Positions 21,024-29,217 of a DNA stretch of 64,000 nucleotides are shown piece by piece. Source of the stretch: Tsukamurella sp. TY48. Its GTDB lineage: Bacteria; Actinomycetota; Actinomycetes; Mycobacteriales; Mycobacteriaceae. The first letter of the stretch is position 1; every line of letters begins with the position of its first letter. Under the pieces are notes generated by a model. It did not search any database, was not told the DNA's origin, and saw only the letters and a program-made list of their open reading frames with translations. Both the position numbers and the translations under genes were made by a program. The stretch spans positions 372,001-436,000 of the forward strand of contig NZ_BPMV01000002.1 of NCBI RefSeq assembly GCF_019656655.1. The letters run 5' to 3'.

Positions 21024-21728
21024 ATGGCCGATGGTAGCACCGAATCCGAGAACCCCGCGATCGCACACGAGGTTCTCAGCGTGGTCTTCCGGGTGGCCGA
21101 CGGGCGGGTCCAGGTGTTGCTGTGGCAGCGCGCCATGGAGCCGCACAGCGGAGCCTGGGCGCTGCCGGGCGGCGCGCTGCGCCTCGCCGAGGACCTGCCC
21201 ACCTCCGCGCGCCGGCAACTGGCCGAGAAGGTCGACGTCACCGACGTGGCCCACCTGGAGCAGTTCGGCGAGTTCTCCGATCCGCACCGCGTGCCGCCCA
21301 CCGTCGGCGCCGCGCGCACGATCGCCTCGGTCTTCCTGGGCCTGGTGCGCAGCGACACCGACCCCCGACTGCCCGACGACACCGCCTGGCACAGCCTCGA
21401 TGCGTTACCGGAGATGGCCTTCGACCACGCCGGAATGGTGCATCGCGCCCGCGCCCGGGTCGCCGCCCGACTGTCGTACTCCAACATCGGATTCGCGCTC
21501 GCGCCCCGGGAGTTCCCCGTCTCCGAACTGCGCGATATCTACGTCGCAGTACTGGGATACCCGGTGGACGCCACCAACCTGCTGCGCATCCTGTCGCGCC
21601 GCTCGGTGATCACCGCGACCGGCGGTACGGCCCGCTCGGGACGCGGAAGGCCGCCGGCCCTCTACCGGTTCACCGACTCCTATCTGCGGATCACCGACGA
21701 ATTCGCCACCCTCCGTCCGCCGGGGTGA
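21024..21728 (+). CDS. nrtR: NrtR-type Nudix/winged-helix repressor of NAD biosynthesis
   Basis: The product has 234 residues. Residues 10-140 form a Nudix fold and residues about 150-230 a winged helix (SELRDIYVAVLGYPVDATNLLRIL). The Nudix box keeps G-x5-E and the arginine but reads RQLAEK where catalytic enzymes have REUxEE, so hydrolysis is probably lost, as known for NrtR regulators that sense ADP-ribose or NAD derivatives. In mycobacteria the corresponding gene (Rv1593c) lies divergent from nadABC and represses it. The same layout is seen here. The short start at 21024 sits eight bases after TACAAT. Confidence 0.92.
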   Translation: MADGSTESENPAIAHEVLSVVFRVADGRVQVLLWQRAMEPHSGAWALPGGALRLAEDLPTSARRQLAEKVDVTDVAHLEQFGEFSDPHRVPPTVGAARTIASVFLGLVRSDTDPRLPDDTAWHSLDALPEMAFDHAGMVHRARARVAARLSYSNIGFALAPREFPVSELRDIYVAVLGYPVDATNLLRILSRRSVITATGGTARSGRGRPPALYRFTDSYLRITDEFATLRPPG

Positions 21729-21766
21729 TCCTTCGGCATCGGCCCACCCCGGGTTGGGTACGCCGA

Positions 21767-21772
21767 TACCAT
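21767..21772 (+). promoter_or_regulatory. Leaderless promoter -10 (TACCAT) for the membrane protein gene
   Basis: TACCAT is followed by exactly six bases and a GTG start. There is no Shine-Dalgarno sequence. Confidence 0.5.
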
Positions 21773-21778
21773 TCCACC

Positions 21779-22492
21779 GTGACCCAGGACCAGCCCGACA
21801 ACGCCGATTCCAGCGCTGCGGCCAAGCAGATCTCGGACGCCACCGACGCTCGGATCGTGCGCACGCTCGGCACCGGCGCCAGCGTCGCGGTGCTCTTCGT
21901 CGTCCTGCGACTGCTGGTGGTCTCCGAATGGGACTGGCGCGTGGCCTCCCGCATCATGGCCGTGACCGATGTCAACAGCGCGCTCACGATCGTGCTCGGC
22001 ACGCTGATGAGCGATCCGGAGTTCACCAGCGCACTGGTGATGGTGCTGCTGCCCCTGTCGGCGCTGCGCCTGGTGTGGCGCATGCAGGCGAAGTCCCCCA
22101 CCAGCGTGTGGTCGGCGCTGCTGGTCGCGGTACTCGCGTCCTCCTGCATCGCCCTCGCGATCACCTACGGGTACTACTGGGTGCCGATCGGCTCCGCCGT
22201 GATCGCGGTGGTGATCCTCGCGCTGCGGCACTGGTTCGGCGACGGGCGCAGCGCCCGCACGGCCGATTTCGCGGTCCGCGAGGTGGGCAGCATCGCGGCG
22301 ATCGCGGTGCTCCTGCTCGCCGCGGTCGAGCGCACCCCCTGGAGCCCCGCCGAACGGATCCACACCAAGACCGGGATCGTGCAGGCCCACGTGCTCAAAG
22401 TGGAGTCGGGCTTCCTCACCGCGCTCACCGAGTCGGACCGCGAGGTGCTGATCATCAACTCCGCCGACGTGCTGCGCCGCGAACCCGTCTGA
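21779..22492 (+). CDS. Hypothetical membrane protein
   Basis: The product has 237 residues and I do not recognise its family. The first 30 residues are polar. Hydrophobic segments follow at about 32-50, 65-110 (two short segments), 118-150 and 180-195. The C-terminal 45 residues are soluble and contain IVQAHVLKVESGFLTALTESDREVLIIN, which resembles a small beta domain. It sits between nrtR and a patatin gene, each apparently with its own promoter, so context gives no function. Confidence 0.75.
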   Translation: MTQDQPDNADSSAAAKQISDATDARIVRTLGTGASVAVLFVVLRLLVVSEWDWRVASRIMAVTDVNSALTIVLGTLMSDPEFTSALVMVLLPLSALRLVWRMQAKSPTSVWSALLVAVLASSCIALAITYGYYWVPIGSAVIAVVILALRHWFGDGRSARTADFAVREVGSIAAIAVLLLAAVERTPWSPAERIHTKTGIVQAHVLKVESGFLTALTESDREVLIINSADVLRREPV

Positions 22493-22531
22493 CTCTGCGA
22501 CGCCCGCCCTGCCCGACCGTCGGTCCGGCGC

Positions 22532-22537
22532 TACGGT
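22532..22537 (+). promoter_or_regulatory. Leaderless promoter -10 (TACGGT) for the patatin gene
   Basis: TACGGT is followed by six bases and the ATG at 22544. There is no convincing Shine-Dalgarno sequence. Confidence 0.5.
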
Positions 22538-22543
22538 GAAGTC

Positions 22544-23515
22544 ATGACCGCGCCCCGCAACGTCGATCTCGTCCTCGAAGGTGGCGGCATCAAGGGGATC
22601 GCCCTCCTCGGTGCGGTCACCGAGCTGGCCGCCGCGGGCTACCGCTTCCCGCGCATCGGCGGCACCAGCTGCGGCGCCGTGATCGGCGCCCTCGTGGCCG
22701 CGTACCAGAAGGCGGGACGACCGCTCACCGAACTGGTCGACGCCATGGAGGACGTCGACTACCCGCGGTTCGCCGCGGAGCCGGCACTGCAGCGGGCGCT
22801 CGGCCCGGTCGGGGACGGCGCCGCGCTCCTCCTGCATGAGGGCATGCACACCGGCGACTACCTGCTCGAATGGATCACGCCGCTGCTCGCGGACGCCGGA
22901 GTGCGCACGTTCGGCGATCTCCGGATCGACGACGATCCGGGCACCGGCCTCGCCGACTACCAGCGGTACGCCTTCGTCGCGAACGTCTCCGATGTCAGCC
23001 GGCGGGTCCTGGTGCGGCTGCCGTGGGACTACGACCAGTACGGGCTCGCGGCCGATGATCAGTCCGTCGCGCATGCGGTCCGCGCGTCGATGTCCGTCCC
23101 GTTCTACTTCCGGCCCATCCGGGTGGAGACCGATCGTGGCGCGGTCACCTGGGTCGACGGCGGATTGCTGTCGAACTTCCCGGTGCAGATGTTCGACCGC
23201 TCCGACGGCCGGACGGACCGGTGGCCGACCTGGGGCATCAAACTCTCCGCGCGCCCCTCGGACGACGGTGCCGATGCGCCGCTGACCAATGCCCTGAGCC
23301 TGGCGATCGGCTGCGTGCGCACCGCGATCGATCAGGAGTCCAACCGCTACCGGCTCGCCGACGAGTGCGTCTCGCGGCGCACCGTCTACGTCGACACCGG
23401 CAGCGTCGCCTCGCTCGACTTCTTCCTCGACGCGGAGGGCCGCGCGCGGCTGCTCGAGGCCGGCCGCACCGCCGCCCGCACCTTCCTGACCACCCAGAAC
23501 CACGACGAGGTCTGA
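22544..23515 (+). CDS. Patatin-like phospholipase/acyl hydrolase
   Basis: The product has 323 residues. The patatin catalytic dyad is visible: oxyanion loop EGGGIKG at residues 12-18, serine elbow GGTSCGA near residue 42, and the aspartate motif DGGLLSNFPV near residue 205. Family members hydrolyse acyl chains from phospholipids or neutral lipids. No signal peptide is present, so it acts in the cytoplasm or at the inner membrane face. The substrate is unknown. Confidence 0.9.
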   Translation: MTAPRNVDLVLEGGGIKGIALLGAVTELAAAGYRFPRIGGTSCGAVIGALVAAYQKAGRPLTELVDAMEDVDYPRFAAEPALQRALGPVGDGAALLLHEGMHTGDYLLEWITPLLADAGVRTFGDLRIDDDPGTGLADYQRYAFVANVSDVSRRVLVRLPWDYDQYGLAADDQSVAHAVRASMSVPFYFRPIRVETDRGAVTWVDGGLLSNFPVQMFDRSDGRTDRWPTWGIKLSARPSDDGADAPLTNALSLAIGCVRTAIDQESNRYRLADECVSRRTVYVDTGSVASLDFFLDAEGRARLLEAGRTAARTFLTTQNHDEV

Positions 23516-23555
23516 TCCACGACTCCGTCGGGAACACATTCGGACCGCAGTCCGT

Positions 23556-23561
23556 TACAGT
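23556..23561 (+). promoter_or_regulatory. Candidate promoter -10 (TACAGT) of the monooxygenase/reductase pair
   Basis: TACAGT lies 41 bases before the ATG. The transcript would carry a leader of about 35 bases ending in GGGAAGGA, a good ribosome site. Confidence 0.4.
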
Positions 23562-23602
23562 TCTCGTAGGGCCCACCAGGGGCCCGATCGGGAAGGAACG
23601 AC

Positions 23603-24736
23603 ATGCAGTTCGGCGTCTTCACGGTCGGCGATGTGACCACCGACCCCACCACCGGCACCACGATCAGCGAGCACGACCGGATCAAGGCCATGACCGCCAT
23701 CGCGCTCAAGGCCGAGGAAGTGGGCCTCGACGTCTTCGCGACCGGCGAGCACCACAATCCGCCCTTCGTCCCGTCGTCGCCCACCACGCTGCTCGGCTGG
23801 ATCGCCGCCCGCACCGAGTCGCTCCTGCTGAGCACCGCGACCACGTTGATCACCACCAATGATCCGGTGAAGATCGCCGAGGACTACGCGATGCTGCAGC
23901 ACCTCGCGGACGGGCGCGTCGACCTCACGCTGGGCCGCGGCAACACCGGTCCCGTGTACCCGTGGTTCGGCAAGGACATCCGCCAGGGCATCCCGCTGGC
24001 GATCGAGAACTACCACCTGCTGCGCAAGCTCTGGCGCGAGCCCGTCGTCGACTGGGAGGGCCAGTTCCGCACTCCGCTGCAGGGGTACACGTCCACCCCG
24101 GCGCCCCTGGACGGCACCCCGCCCTTCGTGTGGCACGGCTCGATCCGCTCTCCGGAGATCGCCGAACAGGCCGCGTTCTACGGCGACGGCTTCTTCCACA
24201 ACAACATCTTCTGGAACAAGGAACACACCGAGCAGATGGTGGGCCTGTACCGGCAGCGGTACGAGCACTACGGCCACGGTTCCGCCGATCAGGCGATCGT
24301 GGGCCTCGGCGGGCAGGTCTTCATGGCCGAGACCGAGGCGGAGGCCAAGCGACGGTTCCGGCCGTACTTCGACAACGCTCCCGTCTACGGGCACGGGCCG
24401 TCGTTGGAGGATTTCGAGCAGATGACGCCGCTCACCGTCGGTACGCCCGAGCAGGTGATCGAGAAGACCCTCGGTTTCGCCGACTACGCGGGTGACTACC
24501 AGCGCCAGCTGTTCCTGGTCGACCACGCGGGGCTGCCGCTGGAGCAGGTCCTCGAGCAGGTCGAGATCCTGGGCACCCAGGTGGTTCCCGTGCTGCGCAA
24601 GGAGTTCGAGCTGCGTCGCCCGGCACACGTCCCGTCGGACCCGCCGACGCACGCCTCGCTCGTGGCCGCGGGCGCCGACGCCCCGCATCGCCTGGTTCTC
24701 CCGGCGCAGGGCCTCGTGACCGCGAAGGAGGCCTGA
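23603..24736 (+). CDS. LLM-class flavin-dependent monooxygenase (CE1758 family)
   Basis: The product has 377 residues with the bacterial-luciferase barrel: FATGEHHNPPF near residue 50, LADGRVDLTLGRGNTGPVYPWFG near residue 97, and a C-terminal flavin-site region TVGTPEQVIEKTLGF. Together with the next gene it forms the CE1758/CE1759 pair, in which an FMN reductase feeds reduced flavin to the oxygenase. GGGAAGGAA precedes the ATG. The substrate is unknown. Confidence 0.88.
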   Translation: MQFGVFTVGDVTTDPTTGTTISEHDRIKAMTAIALKAEEVGLDVFATGEHHNPPFVPSSPTTLLGWIAARTESLLLSTATTLITTNDPVKIAEDYAMLQHLADGRVDLTLGRGNTGPVYPWFGKDIRQGIPLAIENYHLLRKLWREPVVDWEGQFRTPLQGYTSTPAPLDGTPPFVWHGSIRSPEIAEQAAFYGDGFFHNNIFWNKEHTEQMVGLYRQRYEHYGHGSADQAIVGLGGQVFMAETEAEAKRRFRPYFDNAPVYGHGPSLEDFEQMTPLTVGTPEQVIEKTLGFADYAGDYQRQLFLVDHAGLPLEQVLEQVEILGTQVVPVLRKEFELRRPAHVPSDPPTHASLVAAGADAPHRLVLPAQGLVTAKEA

Positions 24737-24738
24737 CG

Positions 24739-25395
24739 ATGGCCCGCAACCTGCTGGTGATCGCCGCGGGCGTCTCCGAGCCCTCGTCGACCCGTCTGCT
24801 GGCCGATCAGCTGGCCGACGCCACCCGGGCCGCGGTGTCGGCGCGGGGCGAGGCGCTGGAGGTCACCGTGATCGAGGTGCGCGAGCTCGCACGCGATCTG
24901 GCGACCGTGATGACGACGGGCGTCCCCACGCCCGCGCTCACCGCGGCCAAGGACGCGGTGGCCGCCGCCGACGGCGTGATCGCCGTATCGCCGGTGTTCA
25001 CCGCCTCCTACAGCGGCCTGTTCAAGATGTTCTTCGACGCCCTCGACCCCGACGCGCTCAGTGACGTCCCCGTGATGGTGGCGGCCACGGCCGGCACGCC
25101 GCGACACTCCCTGGTGCTCGATCACGCGCTCCGTCCGCTGTTCGCGTACCTGCGGGCCCGGGTCCTCCCGACCGGAGTGTTCGCGGCCACCGAGGACTTC
25201 GGATCGGCGGAACTGGCCGCGCGGATCTCGCGGGCCGGTGCCGAGCTGGCCGGGGCACTCGTCGAATCCGACGGTGCCGTGGCGGGATTCGGCGGACCGT
25301 CGGATCTGGGCCGGCCGCGCCGATCCGGCGGGGCCAACGATCTCGGCCCGGTGACCGACTTCGCGGACCTGCTGCGCGGCCACACCGGCGACTAG
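24739..25395 (+). CDS. NADPH-dependent FMN reductase (CE1759 family)
   Basis: The product has 218 residues with a flavodoxin-like fold: VIAAGVSEPSSTRLLADQL at the start (phosphate loop of FMN) and DGVIAVSPVFTASYSGLFKMFFDAL near residue 75. It should reduce FMN for the LLM monooxygenase encoded two bases upstream. The C-terminal 30 residues are Gly/Arg rich and probably disordered. The gene ends within a 14-base palindrome before the convergent DUF2567 gene. Confidence 0.9.
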   Translation: MARNLLVIAAGVSEPSSTRLLADQLADATRAAVSARGEALEVTVIEVRELARDLATVMTTGVPTPALTAAKDAVAAADGVIAVSPVFTASYSGLFKMFFDALDPDALSDVPVMVAATAGTPRHSLVLDHALRPLFAYLRARVLPTGVFAATEDFGSAELAARISRAGAELAGALVESDGAVAGFGGPSDLGRPRRSGGANDLGPVTDFADLLRGHTGD

Positions 25396-25400
25396 TCGCC
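25387..25400. terminator. Palindrome between convergent FMN reductase and DUF2567 genes
   Basis: The 14-base perfect palindrome GGCGACTAGTCGCC spans the reductase stop codon. It could form a hairpin at both 3' ends but lacks a loop and a U-run. Confidence 0.3.
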
Positions 25401-25405
25401 CGGCG

Positions 25406-25954
25406 TCAGGGAAGGCGGCGAGCGAAGGCCGCGGCCAGACCGCACCACAACGCGGTGATCGCCGGCCAGACCAGCACCACCACCCAGGAGGCGAGCACGC
25501 CCACGAGGCCGCCCGGATGATTGGCCACCTCGAAGAAGTTGGCCCCGTCGAGGCGGATCGTCGGGGCGGAGGTGTAATCGAGGCCGGCACCGCCCGGCCC
25601 GGCGAAGCGGGCGTCCGCCACGGCCTGGCCGAGGACCGTCGCGATGGCCACCGAGAAGGCGGCCGCGGCCAGTGTGACCGCGACCCACTCGGGCGTGCGC
25701 CGCGGGCTGCGGAACAGGGCCGCCGCCGTCAGCAGACCGCCGACCACGGAGATCCCGACGAACGCGGCCGTCCCGATGAAGAAGTTGTCCAGCTGCCCCT
25801 GCCGCACCAGGACATCGCCCGAGTTCGTGACGACCCCGCGGATCCCGGGCACCGTCAGGCCCCAGATCAGGCCCGCGGCCGAGCCGAGGACGGCCGATAC
25901 GACCGCCGGGACCACGTACGAGGGGCGCGCGGGCGCCGAGGCAAGGGGAATCAT
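25406..25954 (-). CDS. DUF2567-like membrane protein
   Basis: The product has 182 residues and four hydrophobic segments near 14-36, 60-80, 90-110 and 150-175. Topology, length and position next to bioB-bsaP correspond to M. tuberculosis Rv1591, annotated as a DUF2567 protein. An association with biotin is suggested only by conserved neighbourhood. The ATG lies seven bases after TAGGCT, so the transcript may be leaderless and separate from bioB. It is convergent with the FMN reductase gene. Confidence 0.75.
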   Translation of the reverse strand: MIPLASAPARPSYVVPAVVSAVLGSAAGLIWGLTVPGIRGVVTNSGDVLVRQGQLDNFFIGTAAFVGISVVGGLLTAAALFRSPRRTPEWVAVTLAAAAFSVAIATVLGQAVADARFAGPGGAGLDYTSAPTIRLDGANFFEVANHPGGLVGVLASWVVVLVWPAITALWCGLAAAFARRLP

Positions 25955-25961
25955 CGGCGCC

Positions 25962-25967
25962 AGCCTA
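25962..25967 (-). promoter_or_regulatory. Candidate leaderless -10 (TAGGCT) for the DUF2567 gene
   Basis: On the reverse strand TAGGCT is followed by seven bases and the ATG at 25954. Confidence 0.45.
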
Positions 25968-25990
25968 GCGAGTGCGCACCGAACCGGCGT

Positions 25991-26200
25991 TCAGCGCTCG
26001 CGGCTCTTCGAGTCGATCTCGCCGTGCCGGGAGCATCGGGCCACCCAGCCGTCGGGAACGATCTGCACGATCATCCGGCGGGCGCAGTGCCCGCAGAAGC
26101 GCGGCGGCTCCAACCCCAGGCGGGCCGCCTCGAAGACCGGGCCGCCCTCGGCCAGCGGCTTGCCGGTGTATTCGTTGTACACCGGATCCTGATCGGTCAT
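25991..26200 (-). CDS. bsaP: Biotin synthase auxiliary protein
   Basis: The product has 69 residues. It carries FCGHCARRM (Cys36, Cys39), then ARCSRHGE (Cys56) in a zinc-ribbon-like layout that can hold an Fe-S cluster. The position five bases after bioB, the size and the cysteines match Rv1590 of M. tuberculosis, the family recognised as BsaP. BsaP proteins are reported to supply or support the auxiliary cluster from which biotin synthase takes sulfur in aerobic actinobacteria. The gene is almost certainly co-translated with bioB. It is easily missed because of its size. Confidence 0.85.
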   Translation of the reverse strand: MTDQDPVYNEYTGKPLAEGGPVFEAARLGLEPPRFCGHCARRMIVQIVPDGWVARCSRHGEIDSKSRER

Positions 26201-26205
26201 CAGAG

Positions 26206-27213
26206 TCACAGGGACTCGTTCAGGGCCTTGATCGGCATCTTGAGCTCGTTGAGCAGATCGAGGTCGGTCTCGGCGGGCCGGCCCAGGGTGGTCAGGTAGT
26301 TGCCCACGATGACGGCGTTGATGCCGCCGAGTATGCCCTTCTCCGCGCCGAGATCGCCGAGGGTGATCTCGCGGCCGCCGGCGAACCGGAGGATGGTGCG
26401 CGGCAGGGCCAGCCGGAAGGCGGCCACGGACTTGAGCGCCTCGGCGGCGGGCAGCACGTCGAGATCGCCGAAGGGGGTGCCCGGGCGCGGGTTGAGGAAG
26501 TTGAGCGGCACCTCGTCGGGCTCGAGTTCGGCCAGGTTGGCGGCGAACTCGGCGCGCTGCTCCAGCGTCTCCCCCATACCGAGGATGCCGCCGCAGCACA
26601 CCTCCATCCCGGCCTCGCGGACCATGCGCAGGGTGTCCCAGCGCTCCTCCCAGGTGTGCGTGGTGACCACGTTGGGGAAGTGCGACTTCGAGGTCTCCAG
26701 GTTGTGGTTGTACCGGTGCACGCCCATGCCCTTGAGCTGATCGACCTGCTCCTGGGTGAGCATGCCGAGGCTGCAAGCGATCTGGATGTCGACCTCGTTG
26801 CGGATGGCCTCGATGCCGGCGGCCACCTGGCTCAACAGGCGGGCGTCCGGGCCGCGGACGGCGGCGACGATGCAGAACTCGGTGGCACCGGTCTTCGCGG
26901 TCTGCTTGGCGGCCTCGACGAGGGACGGAATATCGATCCACGCCGAGCGGACCGGGGACTGGAACAGACCGGACTGGCTGCAGAAGTGGCAGTCCTCGGG
27001 ACAACCGCCGGTCTTGAGGCTGATGATGCCCTCGACCTCGACCTCGGGGCCGCACCACTTCATGCGCACCTCGTGGGCCAGCTGGAGCACCTCGTCGAGC
27101 CGGTCGTCGGGCAGCTGAAGCACGGCGAGGACCTGCTCCTGATTCAAGCCTTCGCCGCGATCGAGCACCTGCTCGCGCGCGACGTCGATGATGTCGGCAA
27201 GGACCCCGGTCAT
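26206..27213 (-). CDS. bioB: Biotin synthase
   Basis: The product has 335 residues. It is a radical SAM enzyme that inserts sulfur into dethiobiotin. The radical SAM cluster motif reads CPEDCHFC, followed by SQSG. The downstream stretches [22 protein letters not shown] and [10 protein letters not shown] are those of BioB and include cysteines for the auxiliary cluster. GAGGGAGA precedes the ATG. The leader contains a GCGGCG/CGCCGC hairpin at 27241-27257. Upstream lies a double BioQ-like operator, so repression by BioQ according to biotin status is expected. Confidence 0.97.
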   Translation of the reverse strand: MTGVLADIIDVAREQVLDRGEGLNQEQVLAVLQLPDDRLDEVLQLAHEVRMKWCGPEVEVEGIISLKTGGCPEDCHFCSQSGLFQSPVRSAWIDIPSLVEAAKQTAKTGATEFCIVAAVRGPDARLLSQVAAGIEAIRNEVDIQIACSLGMLTQEQVDQLKGMGVHRYNHNLETSKSHFPNVVTTHTWEERWDTLRMVREAGMEVCCGGILGMGETLEQRAEFAANLAELEPDEVPLNFLNPRPGTPFGDLDVLPAAEALKSVAAFRLALPRTILRFAGGREITLGDLGAEKGILGGINAVIVGNYLTTLGRPAETDLDLLNELKMPIKALNESL

Positions 27214-27269
27214 GCGTTCTCCCTCGTCAGCTGAGTATTCGCGGCGGGCTACGCCGCGCTCCTACGAGC

Positions 27270-27302
27270 ACTGTACAGCGTTCAATTCATGAACACTGTT
27301 CA
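27270..27302 (-). promoter_or_regulatory. bioB promoter with two BioQ-like operators
   Basis: On the reverse strand TACAGT (27275-27270) is the candidate -10. TGTACAGCGTTCA (27272-27284, one mismatch) covers it, and the perfect palindrome TGAACACTGTTCA (27290-27302) covers the -35 region. The form TGAAC-N3-GTTCA agrees with the BioQ operator described for mycobacteria. Site centres are 18 bases apart. Confidence 0.7.
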
Positions 27303-27389
27303 GGTAGCCCACCGGCGCGGCAAACGTTCATCGGATCGACCGGAACCGTTTCCTTCCCTTTTCTAGGCATTCGCGTGAGGGTTTCCGTC

Positions 27390-28529
27390 ATGAATCTGCG
27401 CACGAAGAAGCTGTTCGCCGCGGGCGTGGTGGCCACCGCCGCCTTCACCGCTCCGCTCTCCTGGTCGATCGCCGCACCGGCCCTCGCCGCGCCGCCCTCC
27501 ACCTGCAGCTTCGCGCCGCAGACCGTGCCGCAGACCGCCCCGTTCTCCGCCGCGCAGCTGGCCTCGAAGGGCACCGCCAAGACCTACATCGGCGAGCTGT
27601 CCGCGTTCTCCGCATTGCCCGCATCGGTGAAGAAGGCGAACCTCGACACCGCCGTGGCGGTGAACAACGCCGCCTCGCCCGCCGAGCAGCAGTACGCCGT
27701 CAACGACAACTACGGCCTCTCCGACGACTCGGTGTTCAACGCGCTGGGTGACACCCTGTTCCCGGCCTTCCGCGCCGCGGAGAAGGCGGGCCAGCTCCCG
27801 AAGACCACGGCATTGCTGGTGGGGAAGAAGGCCGTCCTGAGCTCGTACGTGGACACCTCCGCCGCGAAGAAGCACTTCCAGTACACCCGCCCGTTCGAGG
27901 TGGCCCCCGCGTCGATCAAGCGGTACGGCGACAGCCGGCCGGACCTCTACGAGAGCGTGCGCGGATCGGGTTCCTACCCCTCGGGCCACACGGCCTGGGG
28001 CTACTCCGAGGCTCTGGTCCTCGCCACACTGGTGCCCGAGCTCGGGCCCCAGATCCTCGCGCGCGGAGCCGATTACGGTCGCCACCGCGTGGTGCTCGGC
28101 GTGCATTACCCGCTGGACGTGATCGGCGGACGGATCCTGGCGCAGGCGGCCGTCGCGGACGCCCTGTCGAACCCGCGCTTCGCCCAGCTGGTCGCGGAGG
28201 CCCGGACCGAGCTGCGGACGGTGCTGACGGCCCGGACCGGCGGCTCGATCGCCGCCGTGGTGGCCTGCCAGAAGAACTACATCGCTACCGATGCCGCCGC
28301 GGCCGCGTACCGCCGCGATCTCACCTGGGGCCTGCCCCGGATCGGCGGCGACGCACCGGCCCAGGTGCCGGCGGGTGCCGTCGAACTCCTGCGCGCGGCG
28401 CACCCCGGCAGCAGCGACGCCCAGCTCCGAGACCTGCTGGCGCGCACCGCCGGCCCCGCCGGCTACCCGCTCGACGTGAACGGCGGCTGGCAGCGGATCG
28501 ACCTGCTCAGCGCCTGGCTGGCGAAGTAA
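27390..28529 (+). CDS. Secreted PAP2-superfamily acid phosphatase (class A type)
   Basis: The product has 379 residues from the ATG at 27390, with GAGGG eight bases upstream; a GTG at 27375 is an alternative. A signal peptide of about 33 residues ends near APALAAPP. The PAP2 catalytic set is complete: [10 protein letters not shown], then [12 protein letters not shown], then [15 protein letters not shown]. It should hydrolyse phosphate esters outside the membrane. The last 23 bases overlap bioD tail to tail. It lies between bioB and bioD, where M. tuberculosis has prophage phiRv1, but nothing suggests a biotin role. Confidence 0.85.
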   Translation: MNLRTKKLFAAGVVATAAFTAPLSWSIAAPALAAPPSTCSFAPQTVPQTAPFSAAQLASKGTAKTYIGELSAFSALPASVKKANLDTAVAVNNAASPAEQQYAVNDNYGLSDDSVFNALGDTLFPAFRAAEKAGQLPKTTALLVGKKAVLSSYVDTSAAKKHFQYTRPFEVAPASIKRYGDSRPDLYESVRGSGSYPSGHTAWGYSEALVLATLVPELGPQILARGADYGRHRVVLGVHYPLDVIGGRILAQAAVADALSNPRFAQLVAEARTELRTVLTARTGGSIAAVVACQKNYIATDAAAAAYRRDLTWGLPRIGGDAPAQVPAGAVELLRAAHPGSSDAQLRDLLARTAGPAGYPLDVNGGWQRIDLLSAWLAK

Positions 28530-29217
28530 ACCAGGAGGCGTCGAACCACGCGGGCGCCGCGGCACCGAACCGCTCCGGCGGGAGGGCCGTGGCGCCCTCC
28601 GGTATCCGGCCGACGATCGGCACTCCGGTCAGTGCCGGCAGATCGTCGAGGTTGCAGCGTTCGGCCAGTCCCGGTGCCTCGGGCCAGCGGGAGAGCACGA
28701 TTCCGGCGCAGTGCACTCCCCCGGACTGCAGGGCGCGCACCGTGAGCTCGGTGTGGTTGAGCGTGCCGAGGGCCGGGTCCGCCACCACCACGACCGGCGC
28801 GTCGAGCATGGCGGCCAGATCGATGAGGGTGAACGGCGTTCCAGCACCGTCGATGCCCAGCCGCACCAGCACGCCGCCCGCGCCCTCCACCAGCACGGCC
28901 CCCTCGCGTCCGCGTGCGAGCCCGGCGGCCTCGTCGAGCGTCAGCGGCGGTAGCCCCGCACGTCGCGCGGCAGTCAGAGGGGCGAGTGGATCGGGGTACC
29001 GCCGGTGTTCGACGGTGACCGCTCCCGGCACCAGGCGCGCCACCTCGGCCGCATCACTGAGTTGACCGTCGGCGTCACGCTCGGCGCCGTCGGCGAATCC
29101 GGTCTGGGCGGGTTTGATCACCGTGACCGGTCCGGCCGGGAGCAGAGCCGCGGCGAGCGCCGCGCTGGCCACGGTCTTCCCTACGCCGGTGCCCGTGCCG
29201 GTGACGCCGAGGATCAC
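28507..29217 (-). CDS. bioD: Dethiobiotin synthetase
   Basis: The product has 236 residues. It closes the ureido ring of dethiobiotin from diaminopelargonate, CO2 and ATP. The P-loop reads [10 protein letters not shown] at residues 7-16, followed by KPAQTG and the EGAGG loop near residue 110. It starts with GTG overlapping the bioF stop (GTGA), so the two are coupled. Its 3' end overlaps the PAP2 gene by 23 bases. Confidence 0.95.
   Translation of the reverse strand: MILGVTGTGTGVGKTVASAALAAALLPAGPVTVIKPAQTGFADGAERDADGQLSDAAEVARLVPGAVTVEHRRYPDPLAPLTAARRAGLPPLTLDEAAGLARGREGAVLVEGAGGVLVRLGIDGAGTPFTLIDLAAMLDAPVVVVADPALGTLNHTELTVRALQSGGVHCAGIVLSRWPEAPGLAERCNLDDLPALTGVPIVGRIPEGATALPPERFGAAAPAWFDASWFTSPARR

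Noticed and set aside
25387-25400. 14-base palindrome GGCGACTAGTCGCC as a phage or IS attachment site
   Set aside because: It sits at the junction of two convergent genes with no integrase, duplicated flank or composition change, so a 3'-end hairpin is a simpler reading.
27214-27269. Riboswitch in the bioB leader
   Set aside because: The leader is only about 50 bases with one short hairpin (27241-27257). No known biotin riboswitch would fit, and the BioQ-like sites explain regulation.
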